DNA of 64,000 nucleotides from Vicinamibacterales bacterium (GTDB lineage Bacteria > Acidobacteriota > Vicinamibacteria > Vicinamibacterales > 2-12-FULL-66-21). The stretch lies in the NCBI GenBank assembly GCA_036496585.1, contig DASXLB010000005.1, forward strand, positions 1 to 64,000, read 5' to 3'. Within the stretch, counting starts at the first letter, position 1. The number at the start of each line of letters is the position of its first letter. Of this stretch, positions 11,901 to 18,873 are shown one piece after another. The notes beneath the pieces were generated by a model, which saw only the letters and a list, made by a program, of their open reading frames with translations, had not been told where the DNA came from and did not search any database. The translations under genes and the position numbers were made by a program.

Positions 11901-14900
11901 CGTCGCGAGCGCCAAGGTCACGTTGAACGCCGCCGGTGCCGACGCCGGCTCGGCGCCGAGCCCCCTGGCGTCGACGGCGATTGCGTTCACTGGCGCGAAC
12001 GGCGACGTGACGTTCCCGAGCGTCCCGGTCGGGGCGGTGGCAGCAATCGCCGAGTCTGCCGCGCTGGCCGGCCGAGCCGACGGGGCGCTTGCCGCCGCCG
12101 GCGGCGCGGCCGCGTTAACGGTGAGGCTCGGCGCCAGCGGCGCCGTGAGCGGCCGCGTGCTGCTGCCCGATGGCAGCACACCCGCGGCGCACGCGATTGT
12201 GACGCTCCGCTTCACACCACAGTCGACACTGCAGAGCGGCGTGGCACAGGCGATCGCCGCGCTCGATGGAACGTTTTCGTTCGCCGGCATTCCCCTCGGC
12301 CCGTTCACCGTGTCCGCCTTCGAGGTCGTCAGCAACGGGGTGCGCAACGTGTCGAACGCGCTCGTGACTCCCGGCGCGCGACTCGACCTCGGCGATCTGG
12401 TGCTCGATAACGCCGGACCGCGCGTGGTCTCGGTGAATCCGGTGGACCGAGCATCAGGCGTGGCCGTCGCCACCGCGGTCAGCGTGACGTTCGACGAGGC
12501 GATCGCGGCCGCAACCGTGACAACCAGCCCGACGGGCAACCTCGCGCTGATGGACGGCGCGACGGCTGTCGCAATGTCAGCCCCGGTCTTCTCCGCGGAC
12601 GGACGCACCGTGACGATGACGCCCGTCCAGCCGCTGCGCAGCGATGCGCGTTACACCGTCATCGTAAGAGGCGGCCAGGACGGGCCAAAGGATGCCGGCG
12701 CTGGCTTGCCGCTGCTCGATTCGTCCGTCAGCACGTTTACCACCCGCGATGTCATTCCACCGACGATCGTCGGCAGCAGCCCCGCAGCGGGCGAGCGCCA
12801 GGTCGCGCTCGAGTCGGGCGTGCGCGTCAGCTTCTCCGAACCGGTGGCGACCGCGATCCTCCAGATTCGCGACAGTTCGGGAACGCTCGTCGCCGGCCAG
12901 ACGGCGCTGACAGCCGGCAACACGGCCGTGACGTTCTCGCCGGTCGCGCTGCTTCACGCCAACACGACCTACGTCGCCACCCTCAGCGGCGTCGCCGATG
13001 TGGCGGGGAATCCGCTCGCCGTCGGCTCCGCGACGATCGCGTTCGACACGCTCGACACCATCGCGCCCATCATCACCGCCCTGCAGATAACCGGCAGCCA
13101 CCGCGCCGGATCGCAGCTCACGATCACGCCCATCATTCCGGGCACTGATGCCCGGCGAGTCGAATACCTCGCCGGCACCGTCCCGCTCGTCGCCACGACC
13201 GCCCCGTTCGCGGTCACCACGACGCTGCCGGCGGCCGGATCCTTGACGGTGTCGGCTGTCGCGATCGACGAATTCGGCAATCGGTCGTCGGCCGTCACGG
13301 AGCGCGTCGACGTGCTCGCCAACGCTCCGCCGACCATCACGCTGCGTGCGGTCGATCCCAGCGCCGCGATCCTGCCAGGCAGCTCGATAGAGTTCGAGGC
13401 CACGGCGCAGGATGACGACAGCATCGCTCGCGTGGTGCTGTCGGCGGTGGGCGTCGCCGCCTATAGCGAAACGCGACCGCCGGATGCACCGGTGTCGTCG
13501 TTCGTGGCCCGTTTCAGCGTGCCGGTTCCGGCCGATGCGCCGTCGGGGGGTGTCTTCACGGTGCAAGCTGTGGCCATCGACAGCGCTGAGACAGCGAGCG
13601 CCACGGCGCGCCTCCAGCTGACAGTCGGAGATGGCCATCGCCCTGTCCTTACCGTCCTCACTCCGGTGAACAACGCCGTCGTCCTGCCGGGGCAGACGGT
13701 CGCGCTCCTCGTCGATGCCACCGACGACGTGGCCGTGGCCAGCGTCAACGTCATCTGCACGCCGGCGCTTGCCGGATGCGGGCTTCGACCGATTCAGCCG
13801 GCGCTGCCGGCGACGCGCCAGACGTTCTCGCTCGACGTGCCGGCGGCTGTCGACGGGCCATCGATCGGCATACTGATTCGCGCGACGGACACGTCCGGCA
13901 ACGTGACCGAGACGAGTCGGACGCTGCTCGTGCCCGATCAGGTGGCGCCCCTGCTGTCTGCGCTCGACGCGGTCAGCGGCTCGCTGCGCGTCGTTCCGGG
14001 ATCGACCGCGACGTTGAGGGCGACGGTGTCGGACGCGATCGGGGTCACCTCGCTCGCCTACCAGTCGTCGGGCGCTCTCGTCACTTCGGGCACTGTTCCG
14101 GTCACCCCGGCGGTGACGTCAGGAACCGCGCTCCTGGCCTTGCCGATTCCCGCGTCGCTGCCCAACGCGGGAATGATCACGGTGGTCGTCACCGCTCGAG
14201 ATGCGGCCGGCAATGCCAGCGCCCCTGCCAGCCTGACGCTCACCGTCGGCGATTCGCAGCCGCCGGCCATCGCCATCGTCTCGCCGCCAGCCGGCACTCA
14301 GATCAACCCCGGCCAGAGCGTCGCGTTTACGGTGCACGCGACCGACGATACCGGCGTCAGCCGGCTGATCTTCAGCACGAACGGCAGCGTATCGGCGTCC
14401 GAGACACGCACCGTAACGACCGCGGCGTCGGTCGATGCACAGTTCACGGTATCGGTTCCCGCCGGACCGACCGCGGGCGCGTTCGTGTTTTCGGCCCAGG
14501 CGGTCGACGCCGCCGGCATCAGCAGTGCCGTGGCGACGCGATCGGTGGAGGTGCGCGACACGGCGGCTCCCGTGGTATCGATCGTCTCGCCCGCGGCGAA
14601 CTCGACCATCGATCCGCGCTCGCCGGTGACGGTTTCCGTGTCGGCGAGTGACAACGTCGCCGTGACCGCGATCGATCTTGCCTGGTCGGGCGCCGCCGCC
14701 GGTCTCGAGAGCCGATCGGTGCAACCGCCGGCCGGTTCGACGACGGCGACGTTCAGCGTGACGATCCCCACTCCGCCGGCAACCGGCGGCGCGCTGACGC
14801 TGTCGGCCGTCGCCCGAGACGCCGCCGGCAATACGGGCAGCGCCGCCGCCGTCTCGCTGACCGTCCTCGACGTTGTCGCGCCAACCGTACAAGCGGTCGT

Positions 14901-17499
14901 CCCCGCCGACGGCGCCACCGGCGTCGACCCGGCTGCGTCGATCGTGCTGACGTTCTCGGAGCCGCTCGACGCCTCGACCGTGTCGGCGGCCGCGGTGCGG
15001 CTCGCCCGGTCGGGGGTCAGCGTCGCGGCATCCGTGTCGCTCACCGCTGATGGACGCACTGTCACCATCGCGCCGGCAGCCTCGCTGCCCGTCAACACCG
15101 CGATCACCGTCTCGGCAGCCGATACCATCCTGGACCGCGCCGGCAATCATCTCGCGGCGTTCGGGTCGACGTTCCATACCTCCTCACCGGATACGACGCA
15201 CCCGTTCCTCGACAGCGTCAACCCGGCTGACGGCACCGTGGGGGTGGCGGCGACGACACCGATCGCCGCTACCTTCAGCGAGCCGATCAGTCCTGACAGC
15301 GTCACAGCGCAGACGTTCGCGGTGGCCATCGGCGGGACCCCGATCACGGGAACGTTCGCGTTCTCGAGCGGTGGACGCATCGTCACGTTCACGCCATCGG
15401 CCGCCCTGCCCTTCAACGCCACCGTCGTGGCACAGCTGTCAGCCGGGATCGCCGATCTCGCCGGAAACGCGCTCGCCACACCGGGCGGCGACCCGCTGCC
15501 GGCGCCGGTACAGGTGACCTTCACGACCGGCGCCTTCGCAATCACGTCACCGAGCGGCGCCCAGATCGTCGAGGGCGACCGCATCGAAATCGCCGCCGGC
15601 GCCAGCGCGTCGCTGCAGGTCGCGCAGGTCGTCTTCACTGTCGGCGGAACCGACATCGGCACGGCTTCGGCGTCACCCTTCAGTGTCGGCTTCAACGTGC
15701 CGGCGCGAACGGCGTCGGGCTCGCTGACGATCACCGCCAGCGCAAGAAACGCGCAAGGTGTCGAGATCGCGCACGCCGAGAAGACGGTGACGGTGGTCAC
15801 GCGCATCCAGCCCGTCCCCGCGATCCTGGGCCTCGCGCGCGGCGCCGTCGGCGCCATCCGGCTGGAGCTCGACGAGCCGGCCGCTCAGGATCTCGTCATC
15901 GCGCTGGCGCCGGTCGACCCGCGCGTGGTGTCAGTCGCCGCGCCGTCGATGACGATTCCCGCGGGACAGACGTCGGCCACCGTCGCGGTGACGGCCTGCA
16001 GCGCGTGTCCGTGGGATCCGGTCGCCGCCGGCAGCGCCGCCGGAAACACGTCGATCGTGGCAACTTCCGAGCGCGGCGTGGCTCTGGTCGTCGTCTCGGT
16101 CAGCGATCCGGTCCATGGCCAGACGATCGACGCGGTCGCCTCGCCGGTCGGCGTCGCCGCCACGATGCCTCGGCGCGCGGCTGACGTGCTGCTGGCAAGC
16201 GGTTCAGCCGCGCGCACGCTGGCCATCACCGTGTTGGCACAACCGCTGTCGGGAAACGCGCCGGTGCCGGTCGACATCTCCAGCAGCGACCCGAGCGTGG
16301 CTACCGCAACGGCGCCGGATCTGCTGCCCGGACAGTCCGTAGCGCTGCTGACCATCGTCGCCGGCCGCGATGGCGTGGCAACGCTCATCATTCGAGTCGG
16401 CACCGAGGTGTGGTCGGTGGTCGTGCGTGTGGGCACGCCGCCGGCCGGCAGCGGGCCGATTGTCACCGCAGCTCCAGTCGGCCTCAGCGTGACGGCCGCT
16501 CCGTCCGCCGGCCAGGTCGTGATCGCAACGGGGCGGACGTCTACGATCACCCTGCAAGCGCTCTCCTCGATCAACGGAGGAGCCAACGCGGTGCCCGTCG
16601 CCGTGACCTCCTCCAACGCTGCCATTGCGACGGCAACCGCCACAGCCGTGCAACCCGGGTCGTCCGTGACGGTATTGACCATCACCACCTTCTCGAACGG
16701 CATCGCGACCCTTCTGCTCCACGTCGGTAACGAGGTCCGCTCTTTGACGGTGGTCGTCGGCGCGCAAGAGCCCGGACGCACGCCGCTTGCGCTGGCCTCG
16801 CCGGTCGGCATCGCATCGCCCGCGCTACCTGTTGCGGGCCGCGTGTTCGCCGCAGCCGGCGGCTCCGTCTCCGTCGGCATCGTGCTGCTCGAGGCGCCGG
16901 CCGCGGTGCAGCAGTCCGTCACGGTGACGAGCGGCGATCCGACGATCGTCACGATCACGGCCTCGAATCCGTCGATTGCCGCGGGAAGCCAGGTCCTGCA
17001 GCTCTCGTTCGCGACCGGACATGCCGGGTCGGCCACGCTGACGCTGACGGCCGGCACGACCCAGCGGCAAGTCGTCGTCGTGGTCGGCGGGCAATCGCCC
17101 GACGTGCAGCCGGTGACGATGGCGCCGCCGGTCGGATTGAGCGTGATTCCGTCGGCGCAGGTGGGCCGGGTGCTGGTTGCCCAGGGCGCGCCGCTCGCGG
17201 CCCGCCTCGGCGTCCAGCTGCTGGCTACCGCGCAAGCGGCTTCGACGACGGTGGTCATCACCTCGAGCAATCCGGCTGTCGTCGGACTCGGCGCCGGCGC
17301 AAGCGCGACGACGACGCTGACGGCCGGCACGGTCGCGGTGCCGGTCGATCTGTTCACGAGCGGGGCCGTGGGCACCGCCGTCCTTCGGTTCGCCTTTGAT
17401 GGAACGGTCGAGGAACTCCTTGTCGTCGTCGGGAATCCACCGGCCTCGGACCGGCCGGCGATCACCGCGCCGGTGATCGGGATCCGTATCGGTTCGTAG
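5938..17499 (+). CDS. Giant modular secreted/surface protein (carboxypeptidase-regulatory-like and Ig-like repeats), 3853 aa
   Basis: I choose the ATG that overlaps the previous stop (ATGA) because it is followed at once by a signal peptide (LAVAAALVTASADCFAQA); the frame stays open upstream but that part is a shadow of the protease gene. After about 900 residues with a CARDB-like region come about 13 modules of the carboxypeptidase regulatory-like type, such as GRVLLPDGSTPAAHAIVTL (residues about 935-2160), then SbsA-like Big_5 domains (VNPVDRASGVAVATAVSVTF), six or more Ig-like domains (SPPAGTQINPGQSVAFTV), two more Big_5 domains, and four C-terminal repeats of about 109 residues beginning PVGL/PVGI. 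There is no recognisable enzyme, sortase motif or type IX tail. It resembles adhesins and matrix scaffolds; binding target unknown. Next to a subtilase it may be processed at the surface (inference). Confidence 0.9.
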   Translation: MTTARLSVRSLAVAAALVTASADCFAQAPALAQLRFDIVGVRLVVDPPALTVPKNIATQINTSLVLPPGSGAETKAAIDTLTEGALVEAELRGPSLTPTRIVARPGQPIPLPPFALPGDYFLDGIRLTKDGQPLLDATATDGHAVSTIPIKVISEVFVTSVTSRPLSLDEIRGKGIVIDEANFKAVSFQVAFNIDGTPFTISVPAALPTPEFLRQRPTQASIVQQLTALNQSLRATETSLPPQFDRPGLNFSIAALPFFPVVPDDGGVPPLDIPPLTGLVVIPGNVAFLNQFFSVLLVVTNVAPDGTPLELRDATAQIVLPTGLDHVAGSYDQPGDDPLRLARVNGIGVQPTVAIVQPGPDGKTGTADDIAAITPQRSGEGEFLVEGLQEGSHVFDLSIHATLFGLPSGPIDVVGAAAGAVFVRNPTFSVTLAHPRTIRAGERYDLFATVTNTSQSAANLVRLNLEPNGISGAQLVSDATVAFDTIAPGEARTATFTLIAQKTGDVTFTSFTGNASAGGAIELTTGVDERGAPLAPNAIVLPRSADALPASLVAAAQRVLGQAFSIATAPAAALPPDVLFVKRQTVVDRAVALAEAGERIGFGEPLSTVVRDLLLDWLGNAGADDGFDQLLRTTEAGAGFVDEIASAVASDASRPGALDYQRAFAIATAGRAPHLSAIAAAAASQPAPLLTVSRSDGTAAGQGPGGMVRTLASAAALALPTSAPDTRFVVDGIPAADRYTVEMTARSAGNFDLGVVVPGPAAGQLTQWRFAAVPLAVGGVARVDVDLSSTAVPVLSIDTNGDGIADAQRGAEQSSIVEEPPKLLAAEQLLSAARESGGDLSDPATYGLLVAVLFDKPVSADAAELKTNYAIASNSVIGARLQSSQRVVYLYLQRPIGSLVARDLTVTGVTDLRGHPLGAASHAILMRLTDGAHVFGQVRNADGSGVPASTLKLTVSVSPSAFDVSTIQTDQNGGFDFDFVPRLGNLVLQAQQPVTLDVTTLTARIRAPGEQLLLNPTFTGRGSVRGRVLAGDGATPIANAPVALLPGSVLGLGGFQSQTNALGEFVFTGVPVGVFTLTASDQAGRLGETTGVLPTAGALAVKDVVLSAPSDTLGHLVGRVFLGDGATPGAGFAVYVGRYDRDSGLVQAFDQTTADAAGTFAFGRGLPQGNYDVVALDTGTQELGVTSASVTARLTTSVSIVLEAVGAVEGVVFNAAGLPQPGALVSGGLALVTTDVNGFFRLEGVPGGRRTLEAGDPVTRRRGSVDVTVLPGQTVRAAITLEARATITGRVLDAAGAPVPRATVRIPAIDGYTFVFANDSGVYTFPDLPLGDYLIQAPGPSRDALIDFMTTHGLDPQSAFTSGDVPGDLPQVAAPPSDVNAVLAAYTHAVQTFMSVDDTPLTGLGVAPLGGFGWTRVQLFQDSTTIASDVQFLAQGAVGGRTLDAAGRPAGATTRVTGLAVSLTGFPTIAELGRMNTDPATGRFDFSQIPRFDLTTFQTAGVRGGDFTVEAAQPFSPVIAQVRGQLTTTAPNMTDLVVQFPGAAETNGTIAGRVLLPGGAPAPAGTPVAIGFGDLTVLTDADGRFVSALPIPAGLYQVTAATSTGYRGRASVLVAAGQTAQVELQLLGLGTVTVAVRRTTGAPVVGAAVTLERGTFPFDKLNGVTDAAGSLRFTNVSEGPLAIRAEEAVTGLTGRASGDVVRDSDLPAVVTITPSGRVTGRFMSADGQLPIPFAQVALTAGALRAFATTDASGRFELLAIPVGAFTVEAGDPATGRLGRATDAIIFEGQTVEVTVLQLPRGTVTGVVVQADGTTTVAGATVRLVSNSFVATDLQATTRDDGTFQFEGVPAATFTMTARDPVGGFEGTASGRIDSEGQSIDVTVALSPFGALHVIVRSAAGEPVPNAMIAVSRGTFARSAAGNPDGTFTFDLLPLGDYQVVARSLSDTGDGGYGNAKLSVRGATVESVIAFRGAGSISVTVVAADGVTRVASAKVTLNAAGADAGSAPSPLASTAIAFTGANGDVTFPSVPVGAVAAIAESAALAGRADGALAAAGGAAALTVRLGASGAVSGRVLLPDGSTPAAHAIVTLRFTPQSTLQSGVAQAIAALDGTFSFAGIPLGPFTVSAFEVVSNGVRNVSNALVTPGARLDLGDLVLDNAGPRVVSVNPVDRASGVAVATAVSVTFDEAIAAATVTTSPTGNLALMDGATAVAMSAPVFSADGRTVTMTPVQPLRSDARYTVIVRGGQDGPKDAGAGLPLLDSSVSTFTTRDVIPPTIVGSSPAAGERQVALESGVRVSFSEPVATAILQIRDSSGTLVAGQTALTAGNTAVTFSPVALLHANTTYVATLSGVADVAGNPLAVGSATIAFDTLDTIAPIITALQITGSHRAGSQLTITPIIPGTDARRVEYLAGTVPLVATTAPFAVTTTLPAAGSLTVSAVAIDEFGNRSSAVTERVDVLANAPPTITLRAVDPSAAILPGSSIEFEATAQDDDSIARVVLSAVGVAAYSETRPPDAPVSSFVARFSVPVPADAPSGGVFTVQAVAIDSAETASATARLQLTVGDGHRPVLTVLTPVNNAVVLPGQTVALLVDATDDVAVASVNVICTPALAGCGLRPIQPALPATRQTFSLDVPAAVDGPSIGILIRATDTSGNVTETSRTLLVPDQVAPLLSALDAVSGSLRVVPGSTATLRATVSDAIGVTSLAYQSSGALVTSGTVPVTPAVTSGTALLALPIPASLPNAGMITVVVTARDAAGNASAPASLTLTVGDSQPPAIAIVSPPAGTQINPGQSVAFTVHATDDTGVSRLIFSTNGSVSASETRTVTTAASVDAQFTVSVPAGPTAGAFVFSAQAVDAAGISSAVATRSVEVRDTAAPVVSIVSPAANSTIDPRSPVTVSVSASDNVAVTAIDLAWSGAAAGLESRSVQPPAGSTTATFSVTIPTPPATGGALTLSAVARDAAGNTGSAAAVSLTVLDVVAPTVQAVVPADGATGVDPAASIVLTFSEPLDASTVSAAAVRLARSGVSVAASVSLTADGRTVTIAPAASLPVNTAITVSAADTILDRAGNHLAAFGSTFHTSSPDTTHPFLDSVNPADGTVGVAATTPIAATFSEPISPDSVTAQTFAVAIGGTPITGTFAFSSGGRIVTFTPSAALPFNATVVAQLSAGIADLAGNALATPGGDPLPAPVQVTFTTGAFAITSPSGAQIVEGDRIEIAAGASASLQVAQVVFTVGGTDIGTASASPFSVGFNVPARTASGSLTITASARNAQGVEIAHAEKTVTVVTRIQPVPAILGLARGAVGAIRLELDEPAAQDLVIALAPVDPRVVSVAAPSMTIPAGQTSATVAVTACSACPWDPVAAGSAAGNTSIVATSERGVALVVVSVSDPVHGQTIDAVASPVGVAATMPRRAADVLLASGSAARTLAITVLAQPLSGNAPVPVDISSSDPSVATATAPDLLPGQSVALLTIVAGRDGVATLIIRVGTEVWSVVVRVGTPPAGSGPIVTAAPVGLSVTAAPSAGQVVIATGRTSTITLQALSSINGGANAVPVAVTSSNAAIATATATAVQPGSSVTVLTITTFSNGIATLLLHVGNEVRSLTVVVGAQEPGRTPLALASPVGIASPALPVAGRVFAAAGGSVSVGIVLLEAPAAVQQSVTVTSGDPTIVTITASNPSIAAGSQVLQLSFATGHAGSATLTLTAGTTQRQVVVVVGGQSPDVQPVTMAPPVGLSVIPSAQVGRVLVAQGAPLAARLGVQLLATAQAASTTVVITSSNPAVVGLGAGASATTTLTAGTVAVPVDLFTSGAVGTAVLRFAFDGTVEELLVVVGNPPASDRPAITAPVIGIRIGS
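16141..17496 (+). repeat. Four in-frame C-terminal repeats of about 109 codons plus a terminal stub
   Basis: Within the giant gene, modules beginning SPVGVAA (16141), APVGLSV (16471), SPVGIAS (16798) and PPVGLSV (17125) recur at spacings of 330, 327 and 327 nt. A fifth start, APVIGIRIGS (17467), is cut off by the stop after 10 codons. Each module shares a pattern of xPVG, AGxVxxAxG, SSNPxVxxxxA, GxxTLxLxVGTxxxxVxVxVG. Sequence drift between copies is large, so these are old protein-domain duplications rather than a recent DNA repeat. Confidence 0.8.
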
Positions 17500-17518
17500 C
17501 AGCCGCAAAGAGGAGCAT

Positions 17519-18859
17519 ATGGAGACCAAGTTCAGCCAGAAGACGCAGCGGACACTCGGGTCGCGCTGGAGCCTGTTCGTCGCCGCCGCAGCGATCGTCC
17601 TGACGCCGGTCGGCTTCGCCGCGCAGCAGATCATCGATCTGTGCGGCTGCGCCAACACGCCGGGGCTGCAGCCGTTCGACGCCGGCACGCCCTCGACCTA
17701 CCCGGCCGGCACGAGCGGCTGCGCCGCGAACTGCAGCGGCGGGACGATCACGCTGCAAGTGCCGCCGGACGGCATCCTGCGCTTCACCAGCTTCACCGTG
17801 AACGGCGGCTTCAACCTGAATTTTGCGCGCAACGCCGCCAACTCCCCCGTGACGATTCTCGTCGCGGGCGATGTGCTCCTGCGCGGCGCCAACGGCTGCT
17901 GTCAGACCTTCATCGTGTCCGGTTCGAGCGGGTCGTCGGGGTCCGGTTCGGGTATCGCCGGCGTCGGCGGCCTTGGCGGGCCGGGCGGCTTTCGCGGCGG
18001 CGACGCGGCGGCGGAATCGATCAACGGCTTCACCACGGGCGGTACCGGTTTCGGTCCGGGCGGCGGCGCCGGTGCGTCGACATCGGCTGTCGCCGGCGGC
18101 GGAACGTTCTTCGGCGCGCCGGAGCTGACACCCCTGCTCGGCGCGTCGGGCGGCGGCGGCGGCACCGGCTTCAGCGGGGCGACGAACTGCACGGGCGGCG
18201 GCGGCGGGGGGGGCGGCGGCGGTCTGCTGATCGTCGCAAACGGCACGCTGACCGTGCAGAACCTTCAGGTCTTCGCCGACGGGGGCGGCGGCGGCAGTGT
18301 CGGCAACGGCTCCTGCACGCACGGCGGCGGCGGCGGCAGCGGCGGCGCGATCCGAATCGTGGCGCGGTCGTTCGTCGACGCTGGCAACGGCCAGTTCTAC
18401 GCGCGCGGCGGCGGCGGTGGATTCGACTCGCCGGCCGGCACCGACGGACGGATCCGTCTGGAGGCGACGGACACGACAGCGGGTACGATGTTCCTCACAC
18501 AGCCGTCGGCTGCGCGGGTCACCGGCCCGACGCCGCTCGGCGCCGTGATCACGCCGAGTGTGCGCATCACCGGCGTGGGCGGCCAGCCGCCGCCCACGAT
18601 TCCGCAGGGCACCTTCGGCAGCATCGACCTGCTGCTGCCGTCGCCGGGGCTCACCGGCATCGACGTCGCCACCAGCGGCGTACCAAGCGGCACCGGCGTG
18701 CTGGTCACCGTCAAGCCGCGTCTGGGCGGCAACCCTCTGACCGTGACGATTCCGCTCAACAACTGCAGCGCGGCCGGCGAGTGCCTGGGCACCGCGAGTT
18801 TCACGCTCGCAGCAGGGGCATACGTAGTCGAGGCGCGGGCCACGTTCGAGGTGCAGTGA
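17519..18859 (+). CDS. Secreted glycine-rich protein
   Basis: 446 residues. ATG start with AAAGAGGAG at 17507-17515, 20 nt after the giant gene's stop, so it is probably the third gene of the same transcript. An N-terminal segment (WSLFVAAAAIVLTPVGFAA) is a signal peptide or anchor. The mature start carries several cysteines (CGCANT, GCAANC, NGCCQT) that could form disulfides. Residues about 135-305 are dominated by Gly with Ser/Ala, including runs such as GGGGGGGGGL, like the glycine-rich extracellular proteins of myxobacteria and acidobacteria whose strands form beta-helix or polyproline-II structures. The last 150 residues are a beta-rich domain with ordinary composition. I do not recognise a characterised family; a structural or surface-coat role is inferred from composition and position. 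Confidence 0.8.
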   Translation: METKFSQKTQRTLGSRWSLFVAAAAIVLTPVGFAAQQIIDLCGCANTPGLQPFDAGTPSTYPAGTSGCAANCSGGTITLQVPPDGILRFTSFTVNGGFNLNFARNAANSPVTILVAGDVLLRGANGCCQTFIVSGSSGSSGSGSGIAGVGGLGGPGGFRGGDAAAESINGFTTGGTGFGPGGGAGASTSAVAGGGTFFGAPELTPLLGASGGGGGTGFSGATNCTGGGGGGGGGGLLIVANGTLTVQNLQVFADGGGGGSVGNGSCTHGGGGGSGGAIRIVARSFVDAGNGQFYARGGGGGFDSPAGTDGRIRLEATDTTAGTMFLTQPSAARVTGPTPLGAVITPSVRITGVGGQPPPTIPQGTFGSIDLLLPSPGLTGIDVATSGVPSGTGVLVTVKPRLGGNPLTVTIPLNNCSAAGECLGTASFTLAAGAYVVEARATFEVQ

Positions 18860-18861
18860 TG

Positions 18862-18867
18862 TAGAGT
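18862..18867 (+). promoter_or_regulatory. Candidate -10 element (TAGAGT) for the M1 peptidase gene
   Basis: TAGAGT ends 6 nt before the ATG at 18874, the distance expected if transcription starts on or next to the start codon. I see no convincing -35 hexamer 16-18 nt upstream, so this is weak alone; GAGG just before the ATG could also be a short ribosome binding site. Confidence 0.35.
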
Positions 18868-18873
18868 GCGAGG

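Noticed and set aside
16141..17496. Repeat array considered as a CRISPR or DNA satellite
   Set aside because: Units are about 327 nt, diverged, in frame and encode a domain; there are no short identical repeats with spacers anywhere in the window.
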